This document shows positions 22,121-33,472 of a DNA stretch of 64,000 nt, in pieces. How positions within the stretch are numbered: position 1 is the stretch's first letter; every line of letters starts with the position of its first letter. The DNA comes from Blumeriella jaapii (lineage: Eukaryota; Ascomycota; Leotiomycetes; Helotiales; Drepanopezizaceae), in the NCBI GenBank assembly GCA_009599575.1, contig VWND01000073.1, forward strand, positions 620,001 through 684,000. The letters are read 5' to 3'. Position numbers and translations under genes: made by a program. The notes under the pieces are model-generated. The model was given only the letters and a program-made list of their open reading frames with translations. It did no database searches and was not told where the DNA came from.

Positions 22121-24061
22121 GATTGAAAAGACGGCGATGATCTGCCGTTCAGCCAGGCGTAGGGGTGCAGCTTTGGATCCAGGAGAAGCGGGATGTTAAT
22201 GATCATGCTAAACGTATTGATCCTCAAGAAATAAACGATAATAAATGCAGATATTGCTTACAAATAGAGCCTAAGACCATGAATATGTAAATTCCCCCAC
22301 TGGGCTTTAATTTCTTTGAAAAAAAAATTATGTAGCGAGAATGGACTGAGAAAAAGATGTTATTGAAAGAGAAAGATGACATGATTGAGATAGATCTTGT
22401 ACAGGTCGAAGACAAGTAGTAAAAAGAGATTCCCAGCTTCAAGATTTTTCTGACCAAGACATTTCTGATTAAGACTCACTTCTGGCTGAAAAGAAACGCG
22501 ACTATACGTCAAGCCTATTTGGATTAGCTTTCACTGATATTTTAATATTTCATCGTTGAATATCGTTTCAAATAAAGCAATGGTTTTTAATTCAACCGTT
22601 AAAATGTAAACAGCCCTAGCCCAGCGAGAAAAATCGGTCATCACAAAAGTGAAGTATCATAGGACTGTACTGTAGTAGTAAGAGCCTAGGGCACAATATG
22701 TGCAGAAGCAAAGGTCCTCCAGCAAGAAGGTTGCTTGTCAGTGATAGGCTCGATGGAGGATGGGTATGCAACATCGCTTTGATCTCGGATGGTCGTCCAC
22801 AGAGCTTCGGCGCAGAAAGGGCCTCAGCCCTATCTGCATGTCAGTCCTGCAGAACATATGCACTCCGTACTTCTTGTTTGATACAGTGACACGTTTCTGT
22901 CGGGTGAAGGATAACCGGGTGATAGCTGCGACTGGCTCCATTGCTCCTGCAAGGACTGTCAGAAAGCGGATGGCAGGTAGTGTGGTACAGCACTGTTGAT
23001 CAAGGTCTAGCGGATAGCGGAAAACATCGCTGTCTCAAGACTTCCTAAAGCATTCGGAGATGTGCCGAGTAAAAGATCTAAGGATTAAGTCTATTTGCAT
23101 TAGAATGACTTTGATTCAAATCGCAGTTTTTCTTTTCTGTAATACCTTTACTGAGATTTCACAATCGAGCCAAATCTTACGATATTCTGTACGTACATCT
23201 TAGGTTTCAATATACCGCTTTTTGCTGCCGTTTAAATAAATTATATTGAAATTTTTCTTGGTTGTTCTATCTATCAAAATAAGCGAATCGTCCGATCCGT
23301 AACAGCTGTGCTTTGTAGCTTTTTATCGTATCTCTTCCCACTTTAATCCTTTTAGACTTTCCAGTAATCGCGCCGTTTAAGCAGATCGCAATCCTTTGTA
23401 TTTAATGATGCTAAGAGAAAAAGCTCGGAATCGCCGATAACATTTTCTTTCGAAGCCACTTCGTATCGATTGCTTAATTTTGGCTTTTGAAACTTCCTTT
23501 CAGATGCAACAAAGCATTTTCTGCCATAGGAGAACAAAGATCGATTGCGACTGAAAGAGCTGAAGGTTCGTAATAGGCACCAAGTACAGGTATTGGGTCT
23601 AGTAGTAGCTCACGACATCGCATCCCGAGGGGCGGCAGTGGACGGCTAGTCAGGGAAGTGAAAGGCTAATCAGGTACGTGCTAAGTACTTAAAGTATACT
23701 GTACGGAAGCGGGCGGCACGCCCGGTTCGTCATATATTCTTTGCTTGCTGCTTGCTGCAAAGCACGAATGACGCGCCGTTTTGGGCCGGATTACAGCAAG
23801 TAAGCTTTAAGGTCGACCGACAATGCAGCCTGTCAGTCAGGGATGTTACCCCTGAAGAAGAGTCGGACAAACATCACCTCTTGACGATCATACCAGCTTT
23901 CTGGAAGCAAGTACACTTTGGGAATGCGTTGCTTCGCGTGTGTTCGTCAAGACACTGCCCGTAGTCACTAAGTAGTCGGGAAGTTGGCGCTGCACTTCGG
24001 GACCACATGGAATACATGCCGATGAGAGGGCGGCTGAGATAGCATGTGCAGTACAGTACAG

Positions 24062-24240
24062 TACTATGGTACTTGTGCGAAATCATGTTAACTTTACATC
24101 CGTGCGATACTCTGTACTCCATCACAAGGGGTACTTACAGGGGCATTATCCGATGACAAAAAGCAGCATTGGCAAATATCTAACAGAGCAAGGACTGACG
24201 CACAGATTAACTAACATCATTTCACCCAAGTACGAAATAT
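24062..24240 (-). repeat. Right terminal inverted repeat
   Basis: Reverse-complement partner of 21942-22120; ends CACCCAAGTACGAAA before a TA dinucleotide. Appears less mutated than the left copy. Confidence 0.6.
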
Positions 24241-24668
24241 GTACAGTACAGTACATACAGTACTGTCCATAGTATGTGCGTGCCGGGCTGCCGGGCTGGC
24301 ATTTACAGTACTTAGTCATTTGTTGACTTAGTCAATAGTCTGCTTAGTCATCCACGTGCTTCGTCCCTCCTGTCCTACTGTACAGTACTGCAGTCGCGCA
24401 GTCCCGAGTCTGGCAGGAGCGACACGCGCCTAGTATGTAGTAGTAGCCGGTCACGGGACCCGGCACCAACGGCCTGCGATCGTTTCTCACGTCCTTGATG
24501 CGTCGTCCTCGATGCATCTTCCTCCTCCTCCTCCTCCTCCACTCCATCGCCCGCTTCTCCCGCTGCTCTCCTCGCCCCACGGCGACGGCGAGAGCACGGC
24601 AGCGACCCACTCGGCGCCCTCTTGACTACTCTCCGTGAGTCGTAACCTGACGGAAACGCTCGTCAACC

Positions 24669-27376
24669 ATGTCAGACAGGGGCGTCAGGCCCCAGGCCAC
24701 GGGGTATTCCTTGGTACGTCCCTTTTCAGCATCCAGAACTCTACTGTACCGTTACTTTAGCTATCTGTCCCACAATATCGGCTTTCGAGGTGGCTCACTT
24801 CTACAGCCACAGTAGCGAGCTGTCTTACTGCTCCTTCTACAACACTTACCTATTACTTATTCTTTCGCTCTCCAGTTTCCCCCGCCTTTAAACATGTCCG
24901 ACGAGATGGGCTTCCACTCTTCTCGGCGCCTATCTCCCATCCCGCGCAGCGACGACCAAGAGTCCGACAGTGGAGCGGAAATGCGAGACGTTCCCTTCTC
25001 CCGTCCTGCGAGGTTCTCGTCCAGGAAGCCGCCGCTCGAGCTGGCCCAAAAGATCCGACGCCACGGAGCGCGCGGCCACGACGAGCGATCTCCGCCTCTA
25101 ACACCTTTAACACCTTTACATACACCGACAACTATCAGGTAAGTCTTCAAGCGGTCGATGCCTATCGAGCGAGCTGTCCGACTGACCCGTGCCGCAGCAA
25201 AGTGGTCGACTTTGGGGTCACGAGTACGAGTGTATTCTCCTACGAGCCAGAGGCAGAACGACGTTCACCCATGGAGCAACGTCCCCGAGAATACCGAGAA
25301 GAACCAGCCGAAGCAAAAGAGATGTCGGATCGATCTGATCCGAATATGCGCCCAGCAACTTCGGAGAGTTTGGCTTTGGGTTTGGGTTTGGCTGTGGGAG
25401 CAGAGCACGGGACAGGCAAGAATAACCATCACCACCGCGCTAATGCTATCAATCCGGCTTGCTCGCTCTCCACGGGAAGCTCCCCAACCAGCCCCCGTTC
25501 GCCCGCGTCCGATGGGTCGTCGTATCACACGAACGGGACGTCCCTGCCCGCGCTCCAGCAGAAGACCCTCGATGAGAACGATCAATTGGAACCATTGGAC
25601 GAGGATGAGATAGAAATGGGATCTTATGACTTGCTTGCGGCCGCTCCAGACGGCTTAAAACAGTACTCGTTGGAGACAAGATCCGAGCAGCTTTTTTCGA
25701 CAGAACATCTGCAAATCATCTTCGCCGACCCGTCACTACTGTTGCAATTTACTGCGTTCTTGAGCTCGCACAGACAAGCGTCTATCCCAATTCTTGTCTA
25801 CTATCTGGATGCCATCAAAGCCTTGAAAGCTATCAGCTACTCGAATGCCATTGCAGAAGCATTGGAGCCGATACCTGGTTTCGACTTCACCTCGGCCGCG
25901 GCGTCGAAGACCGCTAACAATCAGTTGGAAGAGAAAGCCAAGCAAGCGTTCGCCGTCCTTGTGCGAGAAGATCTTCCTGCATTCATCACGCACACTTACA
26001 TCCAGACGGTCAGTTTGTCCATTCAGCGGAGAGTGACCGGAACTCTCCCCGCAAGTTTGAGAGAGGCCTCCGAGGGGCTCGCGGAAGTGTTTTGTCTCAC
26101 GGATCCCTCAAGACCGGATAACCCCATCGTGTTCGCATCTGAAGGTAATTGTGCCCTGTATGAATCTAAGACTTCAGAGGCTGACGCCAATTAGAATTTC
26201 ACAGGACCACACAGTATGGGATGTCTTATGTTATTGGTCGCAACTTTCGTTTCCTCCAAGGACCGAAGACGAATCCATTCAGCGTCAGGAGGCTGCGAGA
26301 AAAAATTGACGCTGGAGTGGAACACTGTGAAGTTTTCCTCAACTAGTAGGGACCTCTGGCTCGCATTCTATATCCTCGCACTAATCTTCCACAGTCGACG
26401 AGATGGGTCACCATTTATGAACCTGCTGATGATCGCCCCACTCCGCGACAGCCGCGGGACGATCAGGTACTTTATTGGCGCCCAGGTCGATATTTCTGGT
26501 TTGGTAAAAGAATGTTCCGACTTGGAGTCATTACGCCGCGTCGTGACCAAGGCCGAAGCTGAAGAAGCCCATGGCCCTGACGATGCTCTTGGACCCTCCG
26601 CCCAGGAAGGTCCCGAGAAAGATGAGTTTCAGACGCTCAGCGAAATGCTTAATCAACAGGAGCTTGAGACTGTTCGAAAATGGGGAGGGAGGATGCATAA
26701 GGAAACTGAAGAGGAGTCGCAGAATTCAAACTTCAGGGGTGGAAACTGGGGGAAAACTCGTGTCCTCATCAATCCTGGAAGTCCTCATGAACCGCACGGC
26801 TCTAAGATACCAGCTCGTCTCAGTGGTCATCTCAGTGGGATATATGAGAACTATCTGCTTATACGCCCATACCCGAGTCTTCGAATTCTTTTTGCAAGCC
26901 CCAGTCTCCGAGTCCCTGGTATTCTACAGAGTCCTTTCATGGCCAAAATCGGAGGATCGAACCGCGTACGCGATGAGTTGTCAAAGGCTTTGGCCGACGG
27001 CCGGGGCGTTACTGCAAAAATCATTTGGGTATCAAAGAATGGTCTGGAAGGAAGGAATAGATGGATACATTGCACGCCACTGATCGGATGTAACGGGGCA
27101 ATCGGCGTCTGGATGGTTGTTATAGTCGACGACGAGACATCAGTTTCTCCTGGAAAACGCTTTAAGACTGCCCCCCCAGTTGATCCGAAATTTGGTCGCT
27201 CTGTTCCGGCCCATCAAGGAGACGACGGGTCTCTACGGGACTTTGCTTTATTGCACGGCGGAAGGAATAGCGATCGAAGTCGGACTCGCGATGGGAGCAT
27301 GCAAGATAGCTCCAGTATTCGCAGCCACGGCGCTGGAACGGATAGGAGTGCCAGTCCTTACTCTTTGAGGATTTAA
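24669..27376 (+). CDS. RGS-LOV-PAS protein with LOV cysteine replaced by Phe
   Basis: Member of the fungal RGS-LOV family (BcLOV4-like), blue-light-regulated proteins that associate with membranes and G-protein signalling. Five exons: 24669-24713, 24876-25138, 25198-26144, 26195-26345 and 26395-27376 (795 aa); all phases agree. The N-terminal ~260 residues are Ser/Pro-rich and disordered. An RGS domain spans about 265-415 (STEHLQIIFADPSLLLQFTAF onward). The LOV/PAS domain spans about 419-520. Its flavin-contact residues look intact: GRN, RFLQG, LNYRRDG, FMNLL and FIGAQ. The adduct-forming Cys of GRNCRFLQ is Phe436 (TTT, 26245-26247). A conserved second PAS-like region (about 600-720) starts near GIYENYLLIRPYPSLRILFAS and ends in a Ser/Arg-rich tail. 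The loss of Cys predicts no covalent flavin adduct; redox-only signalling or light-independence is inference. Confidence 0.88.
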
Positions 27377-30338
27377 GCGACTGTCATTATTTCCGCCCAC
27401 GGGGGCAATTCTGTTTTTTTTTTTTTTTGGACTGACTTCAATGTTGCTAATCCTAGGTGGGAGGTATTCGTCACTTGTGGCGTTAATGTTTGATTCACGT
27501 TTGTCCTGGGTGTGTTTCATGGGTTGAAATAGGTAAACGGGAGTTAAGGGGATTGATTGATCAACTTCCCATGAGTTGAAGATTCCAGGCTCTACCTACA
27601 GATACCACCACTACAAGTTATCAAATGCATGTCCTATATACCTTGCAGCTAAGATTTTAAAGAAACGCATTTTTTTTCACTCCTCGAGTGACGTTGGATA
27701 TTGTTGTTGTTGTTGTTGTTGAGCTGTGGGTCAATGTTTTTGGAATTAGCGAGTCCTCGCTTACGGAGGCTCCATTGTTGACTTTGGGGGCCGTGGCCGG
27801 GGCCCCCCTGTCAAGGTTCATGGTGGTATGTCCGGAGTACTACTTTCTCACATAGCAGCATATGACGAATGGAAACTCTATCTTACCAGGTACGGGCGAT
27901 GCAATCATCCATGACGAGTTCTTGGGTCGGACCCCGGCTCCCGTATTTGCCTACTTCGAATCTACCCCATTCCATACTTGGTATTTTATTGAAAGTTTAT
28001 AGGGTGAAAAGGTAGGGGGGAGAGTAAAAAGAAGGAAGGGTCAAGCCAACTTTTTTTGGGGGGGGGGGGTTGGAGATCGTTGGATGGATGGGATGGAGCT
28101 CGTATTGGACGCGGGCGGTGGGAGTGCTGGTCGGTTGAGAGAGAGAGGAGTGGAGGTGCGCAGGCAGTTGGAATTGAATATCGCCATGATTGGGGCTCGC
28201 ATTGAACACCATTCGGCGTCGTAGAAGCGCCTCTTGGGTAATGAATTGGAGTGTGGAGGGAGCGGCTCGGGGTTGAGGTTTGACGCCCCACCTTCTCGGC
28301 CCCGGAAGCTTCGGCTGGATGTTCTCGTTATTTGTTGAGGATTGGGAATGAGGAGGGGCCCGGGTGGGGGATGGCATGCTGCTAGAGCAATCAGGGAGGT
28401 GTGGTGGTGGTAGCGGTCTGGGGGAGATGGAAGTATGTACTGCGTGTGTACGGAGTAGTACGTACAATAAAGTATGAGTATGGTTGTTCAAGACACGCGT
28501 TGTAGGGATGGGGCTTCCATCGTAGAAAGCTAAGCAGGGAGGTACTGTAGCCTGACGTAGGTGTGGAAGAGACAGTTTCCGTGGCTACACAAGTAGTATC
28601 ATTGTGTTGTTTTCTAGAAAAAATCAAAATTTCGAAGACAATAAAGGATATTGCTAGTCCTGAGCATAAGGAAAGTGTGGTGCAATTCTTGTGATGATGC
28701 TGCTGCTGCTGATGATGATATTGTTTTAAGTCAGGAGGGGCAAAGCCACCTCAGCTTCCCGTAAGGCATAGGATGTGCTAAGTTGGGGATTTCTATACAC
28801 AAGAGACCCTCGAGAAAGCAGTTGTAGAAGAGAAATGTTTGGCCAATGGGCCCGCTATTTATGCAATTCAATTCTTGTTGGTCTGAGCTGGAACTATAAG
28901 TATCATCACACTTCGTTACTCAAATGGAATAGCATTCCGCCAGGCTATTTTTAAAAGCCAAGTCACGGAGAAAAAAAAAAAAGCTCCGCGACCTCCGAGA
29001 CATGGGGGGCATCTGGTTGATTTTTGGGCAAGGATTTTGGGACTTGGTTCTGTTGATCCGCCGGGGATGTTGGCCTTTGGTACCGACCGGTGGATGTTGG
29101 TACAAAGGGGCTGTGAAGGTCACGCAGAAGAGCATGTACGTACTTCAAACAAGGGTTCACTGAAGGAGCATGTTTTAAGTCTACACTTTAGGCTTGGAGG
29201 GTTTTGGCTTCACTAAGGGGAGTTGTGTTCTGTAATACACAGGGTGGAGACGTTGCAATAACTGTGTGTTGTATTGCGATGGGGTCTACTCTTACTAGCT
29301 AGCTATCGGGGTGGAATAGCCACGCTATCACGTTCAGTTCATAGCCACGTGACCATATTGCCACAGAGGGAGCTCCAGATTGGTTAAAAATGAACACTGA
29401 AACGCGATAGCTCTAATTCTAATAGGCTAGTACTGTAGTTCTCGTTGAGTGGGGGGTCCTAAGGGAATGTGTTTTGACACCGAGTACTAAGCGAGGCCAG
29501 CGACCGATGTCGAATTGAGGTTCAGATAGATTGAGTACGTCAATGCCCATCTTACCTATATCAGTCCCCTCAAGTACCAATAAATCTAAACCGGAAACGA
29601 AGATTGCGTTGCTCACTGAAGTCAACGAATTTGGCACCTGATTCATTGTGTCCGCCCCTTTCGGAGGCTCTTCTGTTTATTAAATCTCCGAAAGACATCT
29701 TCCACAAAGAACTTTGAGCACATTTGCGTTGCGAAAGTTCTTTTTTTTCTTTCGCGATCTCGTGATCAAGATGGCCTTGGACAGAGGTATATATATTCAT
29801 TCTGGTTATCTGTATTCGCTCTATTTCGAGCATGTACCATTCAAGGCTCATGAAGAAAAGATCCTGCAACATTGTGTACCGCCGGCATCTTTTGCAAGCG
29901 ATAAGGCAACTGACTATAAAGATATGTATCGTTGAAACCAATTTATCGTTCTAAGTATGTTGTCGATCTTGGTCGCTAAAACGAGTAATCGGGGGGGGTA
30001 ACATCCGTTTACTCACAAGTGGGGTGGTTTTGATCGTAGTTGGAATGTTTATCGTTAATAGTATGGAATCCCCCGGCGTCGATCAACTTAGATTAAGAGA
30101 AAAGGTTGTACAATAGTTATGGCATCTTCGGAGTGTGTTCGTCCAGTAGGCAGTGAGACGCGGAATCTTGGAAGGAATTATGGTCGAGTTGGGACAGACA
30201 GACAGATGGGCGGGCTGGCCGGCGCAGGAGTACTGGCCTGCTGCGAGAGTGCACAGTATATAGACCCAGTGTATTGAAAAATTCCCTTAACGCAACTTCT
30301 AGACCAATACCAAGCATAGTACAGAATCTCAACATAGA
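27377..30338. other. Long intergenic region
   Basis: About 3 kb, mostly non-coding. Contains T-runs (27414-27428, 27670), a (GTT)n tract near 27702-27720, a G run near 28060-28070, a CTG/ATG-rich patch near 28696-28722 and an A run near 28971. One weak minus-strand open frame is listed separately (27997-28377). Others, for example 29570-29941, have no support. Confidence 0.5.
27997..28377 (-). CDS. Possible small hypothetical protein
   Basis: Minus-strand frame from the Met at 28377, about 126 aa, proline-rich. The middle (RRWGVKPQPRAAPSTLQFI, then EALLRRRMVFNASPNHGDI) looks more protein-like than random sequence. The C-terminal part runs through a poly-G/poly-Pro tract and is doubtful. I do not recognise a family. 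It may be a small fungal regulator or chance. Confidence 0.25.
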   Translation of the reverse strand: MPSPTRAPPHSQSSTNNENIQPKLPGPRRWGVKPQPRAAPSTLQFITQEALLRRRMVFNASPNHGDIQFQLPAHLHSSLSQPTSTPTARVQYELHPIHPTISNPPPPKKVGLTLPSFYSPPYLFTL

Positions 30339-31430
30339 CTAGTCCACCTCATGAAAGGTATCCAACCATTCATCCATATATTCATCCAGATTCTTAATCT
30401 TTTCGTCCTCATCCAAATCATCCCTCAAAAGTTCTTCCAGATCTGGCCCCTCTAATATCTGTGAATGCTCCACATTCTCCCAATCATCCTCAGGTACTCC
30501 CAGGACCGACATTGGGCTTTTAATTTCAAACTCTACATCCACTAGTTGGTGGCTGCTAATAGTCATCCCAAAAGCCCCCTTCATATCCCGACGCGTGGTC
30601 TTGTGCGGAAATATGTAATTTTGCCCGATTACCACCCCAGAATTCGACCATATTGAATCAGTTCGACCTGTCGGTTTCTCCGAGGATTCGTTTTCCGATA
30701 CTCCGTCAAATGTGGCATATATGCTTGGGGTCCAGGTGTCTTTCATGTAATCCGGAAGCTGCTTATACAAGGAACTGTGTGCGTGCTCATGGAAAGATCC
30801 TGTCAAAATGACATTTGGACCGTGTTTTTTTCGCATTTCTTCGATGTAGCTACTCGCTGCCTGAAGCTCTATGGCATGAGCCCCAGGATACGATTCACTG
30901 AGCTGCGTATTTGCGACGATAAACTTCAAGTTGGTCTTTATGTCCCGAAAGGCGGCGATAGTTATCTGGCCCTTGGTGTCAAATAATCGAGGGGTATCGC
31001 CTTTGCTGTTTGGCGGAAATGAAATCAGCCAGTGCATGTTTTCTTCCAGAAGCGTGTATCTCTCAGGCCGGAATAGTATGGGATTGAAATCGGTGACCCC
31101 ATTGCTTTCAGACAAAGGTTTTCCTGCTATGTTCCAATCTCCTCCGAGGCGGCGCATAACCTCTCCCACTTGGCTAGCAGAGATTCCTTGCAAGCTGATT
31201 ACTGGAACTTTGGATTTGGTGTTTGAAGCGAATCCTTTCAGTACTTTGATAGCGTGAGGTTTTCGGCACAAGATGGGCACGGTATTGCACATCAGTGTAG
31301 CCCAAGGCAATAGTCCCTTGCCTTGTATGGCCGCCTCGACGTTCCATGATACGACTTCTAGTGGCCCAAGGTACTCAGCCGAAGAAGCGCTGGCAAACAA
31401 CAAAGTGGAAATAATAGTTGGGAAGTACAT
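30339..31430 (-). CDS. Secreted EEP-fold protein with degenerate active site
   Basis: Single-exon 363-aa protein with a signal peptide (MYFPTIISTLLFASASSA). It follows the endonuclease/exonuclease/phosphatase fold order: VVSWNVEA (Asn30, motif I), VISLQG (residues 78-82), ANTQL, NVILTGSFHEH (207-216), GRTDSIWSN (255-263) and SSHQLVDVEF (292-301). In active EEP enzymes the corresponding residues are LQE, GDFN (or GDxN), GR-D and SDH. Here the metal-binding Glu is Gly82, the Asp is Ser212, Asn is His214 and the SDH Asp is Ser293; the final His remains. It is therefore likely a pseudo-enzyme. The tail (about 320-363) is strongly acidic. Neighbouring sequence is AT-rich and gene-poor. A secreted, effector-like or binding role is inference only. 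Confidence 0.7.
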   Translation of the reverse strand: MYFPTIISTLLFASASSAEYLGPLEVVSWNVEAAIQGKGLLPWATLMCNTVPILCRKPHAIKVLKGFASNTKSKVPVISLQGISASQVGEVMRRLGGDWNIAGKPLSESNGVTDFNPILFRPERYTLLEENMHWLISFPPNSKGDTPRLFDTKGQITIAAFRDIKTNLKFIVANTQLSESYPGAHAIELQAASSYIEEMRKKHGPNVILTGSFHEHAHSSLYKQLPDYMKDTWTPSIYATFDGVSENESSEKPTGRTDSIWSNSGVVIGQNYIFPHKTTRRDMKGAFGMTISSHQLVDVEFEIKSPMSVLGVPEDDWENVEHSQILEGPDLEELLRDDLDEDEKIKNLDEYMDEWLDTFHEVD

Positions 31431-33472
31431 TTCGAGCGACGATTGACAAGGATCCCAACCAAATCGAAATCAAAATGGCGAGTGTGATTTGTGATTTATA
31501 CCTGTTCAAACTTCACTGTCTGCTCCACACCGGAGATTGTCGAGATTGAAGGATTTCTCGCGTTAAAAATCCTAGCAGATCCCAATCTCGAAGTAGAATT
31601 GCGCTCCTTCGTACATAAGGCGTGTGATGTTTATCCGATAAGAAGGCGCCGATTAAGCGAGAACAAGTGGGGGGATCGTGCCACCCGTTCTGTGGACATC
31701 CGAGAAAGGTAACTGTTAATTGTGTAAGAAACCAATTTCTACTGAGCTCTTGATTCATACTTGGAAATGCTCCTTCTCTCCTACCAAGTCTCTGTGTTCA
31801 ATTTTCAGATCTAACCGGTGCATGCTCCCGCTTCCGACTCTTTACCCTCGCCAGCTGAGGCCACTAGTGGATTTGCAATGTTGATATCATTCGAATAAAC
31901 TACCACCGGCTCACCGGTAATTGTGATCGATCCAATTGGTCAAACATTACCATGGGAAACCCGCTTGGAAATTTCAATGCCGTTTCTGATTGGCAAAGTG
32001 GCTTACGAGCGCTTCTCTGAAATTTCTAAAACAATCCTTAAAGAAATTTTCCCTCCTTCTCCTTCCCCGACCCACCCCCATCCTCCTTCCCTATCGAAGC
32101 ACCGGCTATTTTCTTTCCAGGATCCAGATAAAATCTTGGCCTCGTTACCCACCACAGCCTCCAACTTCTTAATTGCCATTCCAAGCTTATCACTACTTCT
32201 ACTACAAGAGATAGTTTCTCCATCATCGCGAAGTTTAGGCCTGATCCGAGTTTCTTGCCACTTTTAGATAGGAGACAGCCGTACTCCTGGTCTTAGGTAC
32301 TGACGTTGTCCAGGATAGCTTTGTTGCTGGGGAGGAAGGGCTTGGCTTTGAATTCCGAGGCATCTGGATCCCGAGTGGCGGTAGCATGAATGTGTGATGC
32401 CGGAGGAAAGCTGGACTGCGGAAGGGGGTTTGAGGACTTGCGACAGAGGATGAACACTTTGTTGTGAGGATTGTGAGCTGGACATTCGAAATGGAAGGTT
32501 GAGACGAGGAGCGGACAGTGGGTTCGGACGCGGCTTACGTTCATCACAGCTCATCCGTGATATGTGTTTTCCAAAGCTCTCTGGTAGCGGTGAATTCAAA
32601 CTCGCTCCTGATCCACTCATAAATGTAAAACAACGTTATCTTTGACAGCTTGCTAGACGAGCTTAAATTTGGTTTGGAAGCCTGACCGTAGAAGGATTCG
32701 AAAGCGTTTTTTGATTCGTCTGTTTCCTTCGTACTCTCTTGAGATAATTATAGAAAGGAGAGCGTCAGGCAAAATTGAGGTCAAGCCTATCTCGAAATCC
32801 ATGAGTTACCGTAGCAAAATGATAGAGTTGGTCAGGAGAAAAAACTGGCCGGGAAAATGGCCAGAGAGAACCTACTAGGCTATGATCTATCTTCAGAGGA
32901 TGGTGAGGTCCGTATCCGTAACCAGTGGAAAGCATTCTGACCCTGGTATTGTGGTTCTTGTTCAAGAACGAGTCTCTTGTTTCCTCTAAGAATGCCCACA
33001 CCATCAACTTCACAATTGCAGGTTATCAGACCCACGATTCAGCGAGAGGAAGATTCCCATCAATGTACGCCATCAGTTTGAGTCAGTAGATAGAGCTAGC
33101 TGCCAGAGCTACAGTCACCTCGCTTACATATGAACTCTTCTAGACCGCGGGTGATACTCTGATATCGAAAACTCATACAACATCCGACGAGCAATCAGGT
33201 GAAGCATAATGATATGTAGCTACCGAACGCTAGCTAGCCAAGGAGTAATTGAGGTTGCAAACATAACATCATTCAAGATCAGATACGCTGTGAGAGCTCT
33301 TTCCTTGCCGAATGGCTCAAGCAAGCGCGTTCGAAACCCTTACCTCCCAGCCCAGCATGAAAGGGAGAGGAGTGATGCTCAATCCTCTCAACATCACAGT
33401 TTGTTTTACCACCCCTCAAGCATCATCTGCAATTCTCCACGACCTAAAAGTTCTACCTTATCAAATTGCACA
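31431..33472. other. Intergenic region
   Basis: No supported gene. A 118-codon minus-strand frame (32264-32620) is Ser/Pro/Gln-rich with nothing recognisable. The right end is the upstream region of the gene starting at 33473. Confidence 0.45.

Larger units (their letters stand above)
21942..24240. mobile_element. Degraded DNA-transposon-like element with long terminal inverted repeats
   Basis: About 175 bp at the left end (21942-22120) matches, in reverse complement, the right end (about 24062-24240). Shared anchors are CACCCAAGTACGAA at the tips, ACTAACAT(C/T)ATTTC, AGCAAGGA, GGGCATTATC and TGTGCGAAAT. I judge identity at about three quarters by eye. Many differences are C-to-T or G-to-A, as expected from repeat-induced point mutation. 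Both tips are flanked by TA, compatible with a Tc1/mariner- or pogo-like TA target duplication. The interior has no transposase-length frame, so the copy is dead. Confidence 0.6.
21651..24668. other. AT-rich region holding a degraded inverted-repeat element
   Basis: No gene longer than about 90 codons on either strand. Sequence from about 21900 to 23600 is visibly AT-richer than its surroundings. It contains the element described separately (21942-24240). The right flank carries dense TACTGTAC/GTACAGTA motifs (24045-24065, 24241-24268, 24376-24392) and a short TCC/CTC-rich tract (about 24520-24545), which leads into the promoter of the RGS-LOV gene. Confidence 0.6.

Noticed and set aside
21942..24240. 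Retrotransposon interpretation of the AT-rich element
   Set aside because: Terminal repeats are inverted, not direct, and no reverse-transcriptase-like frame or motif is visible.
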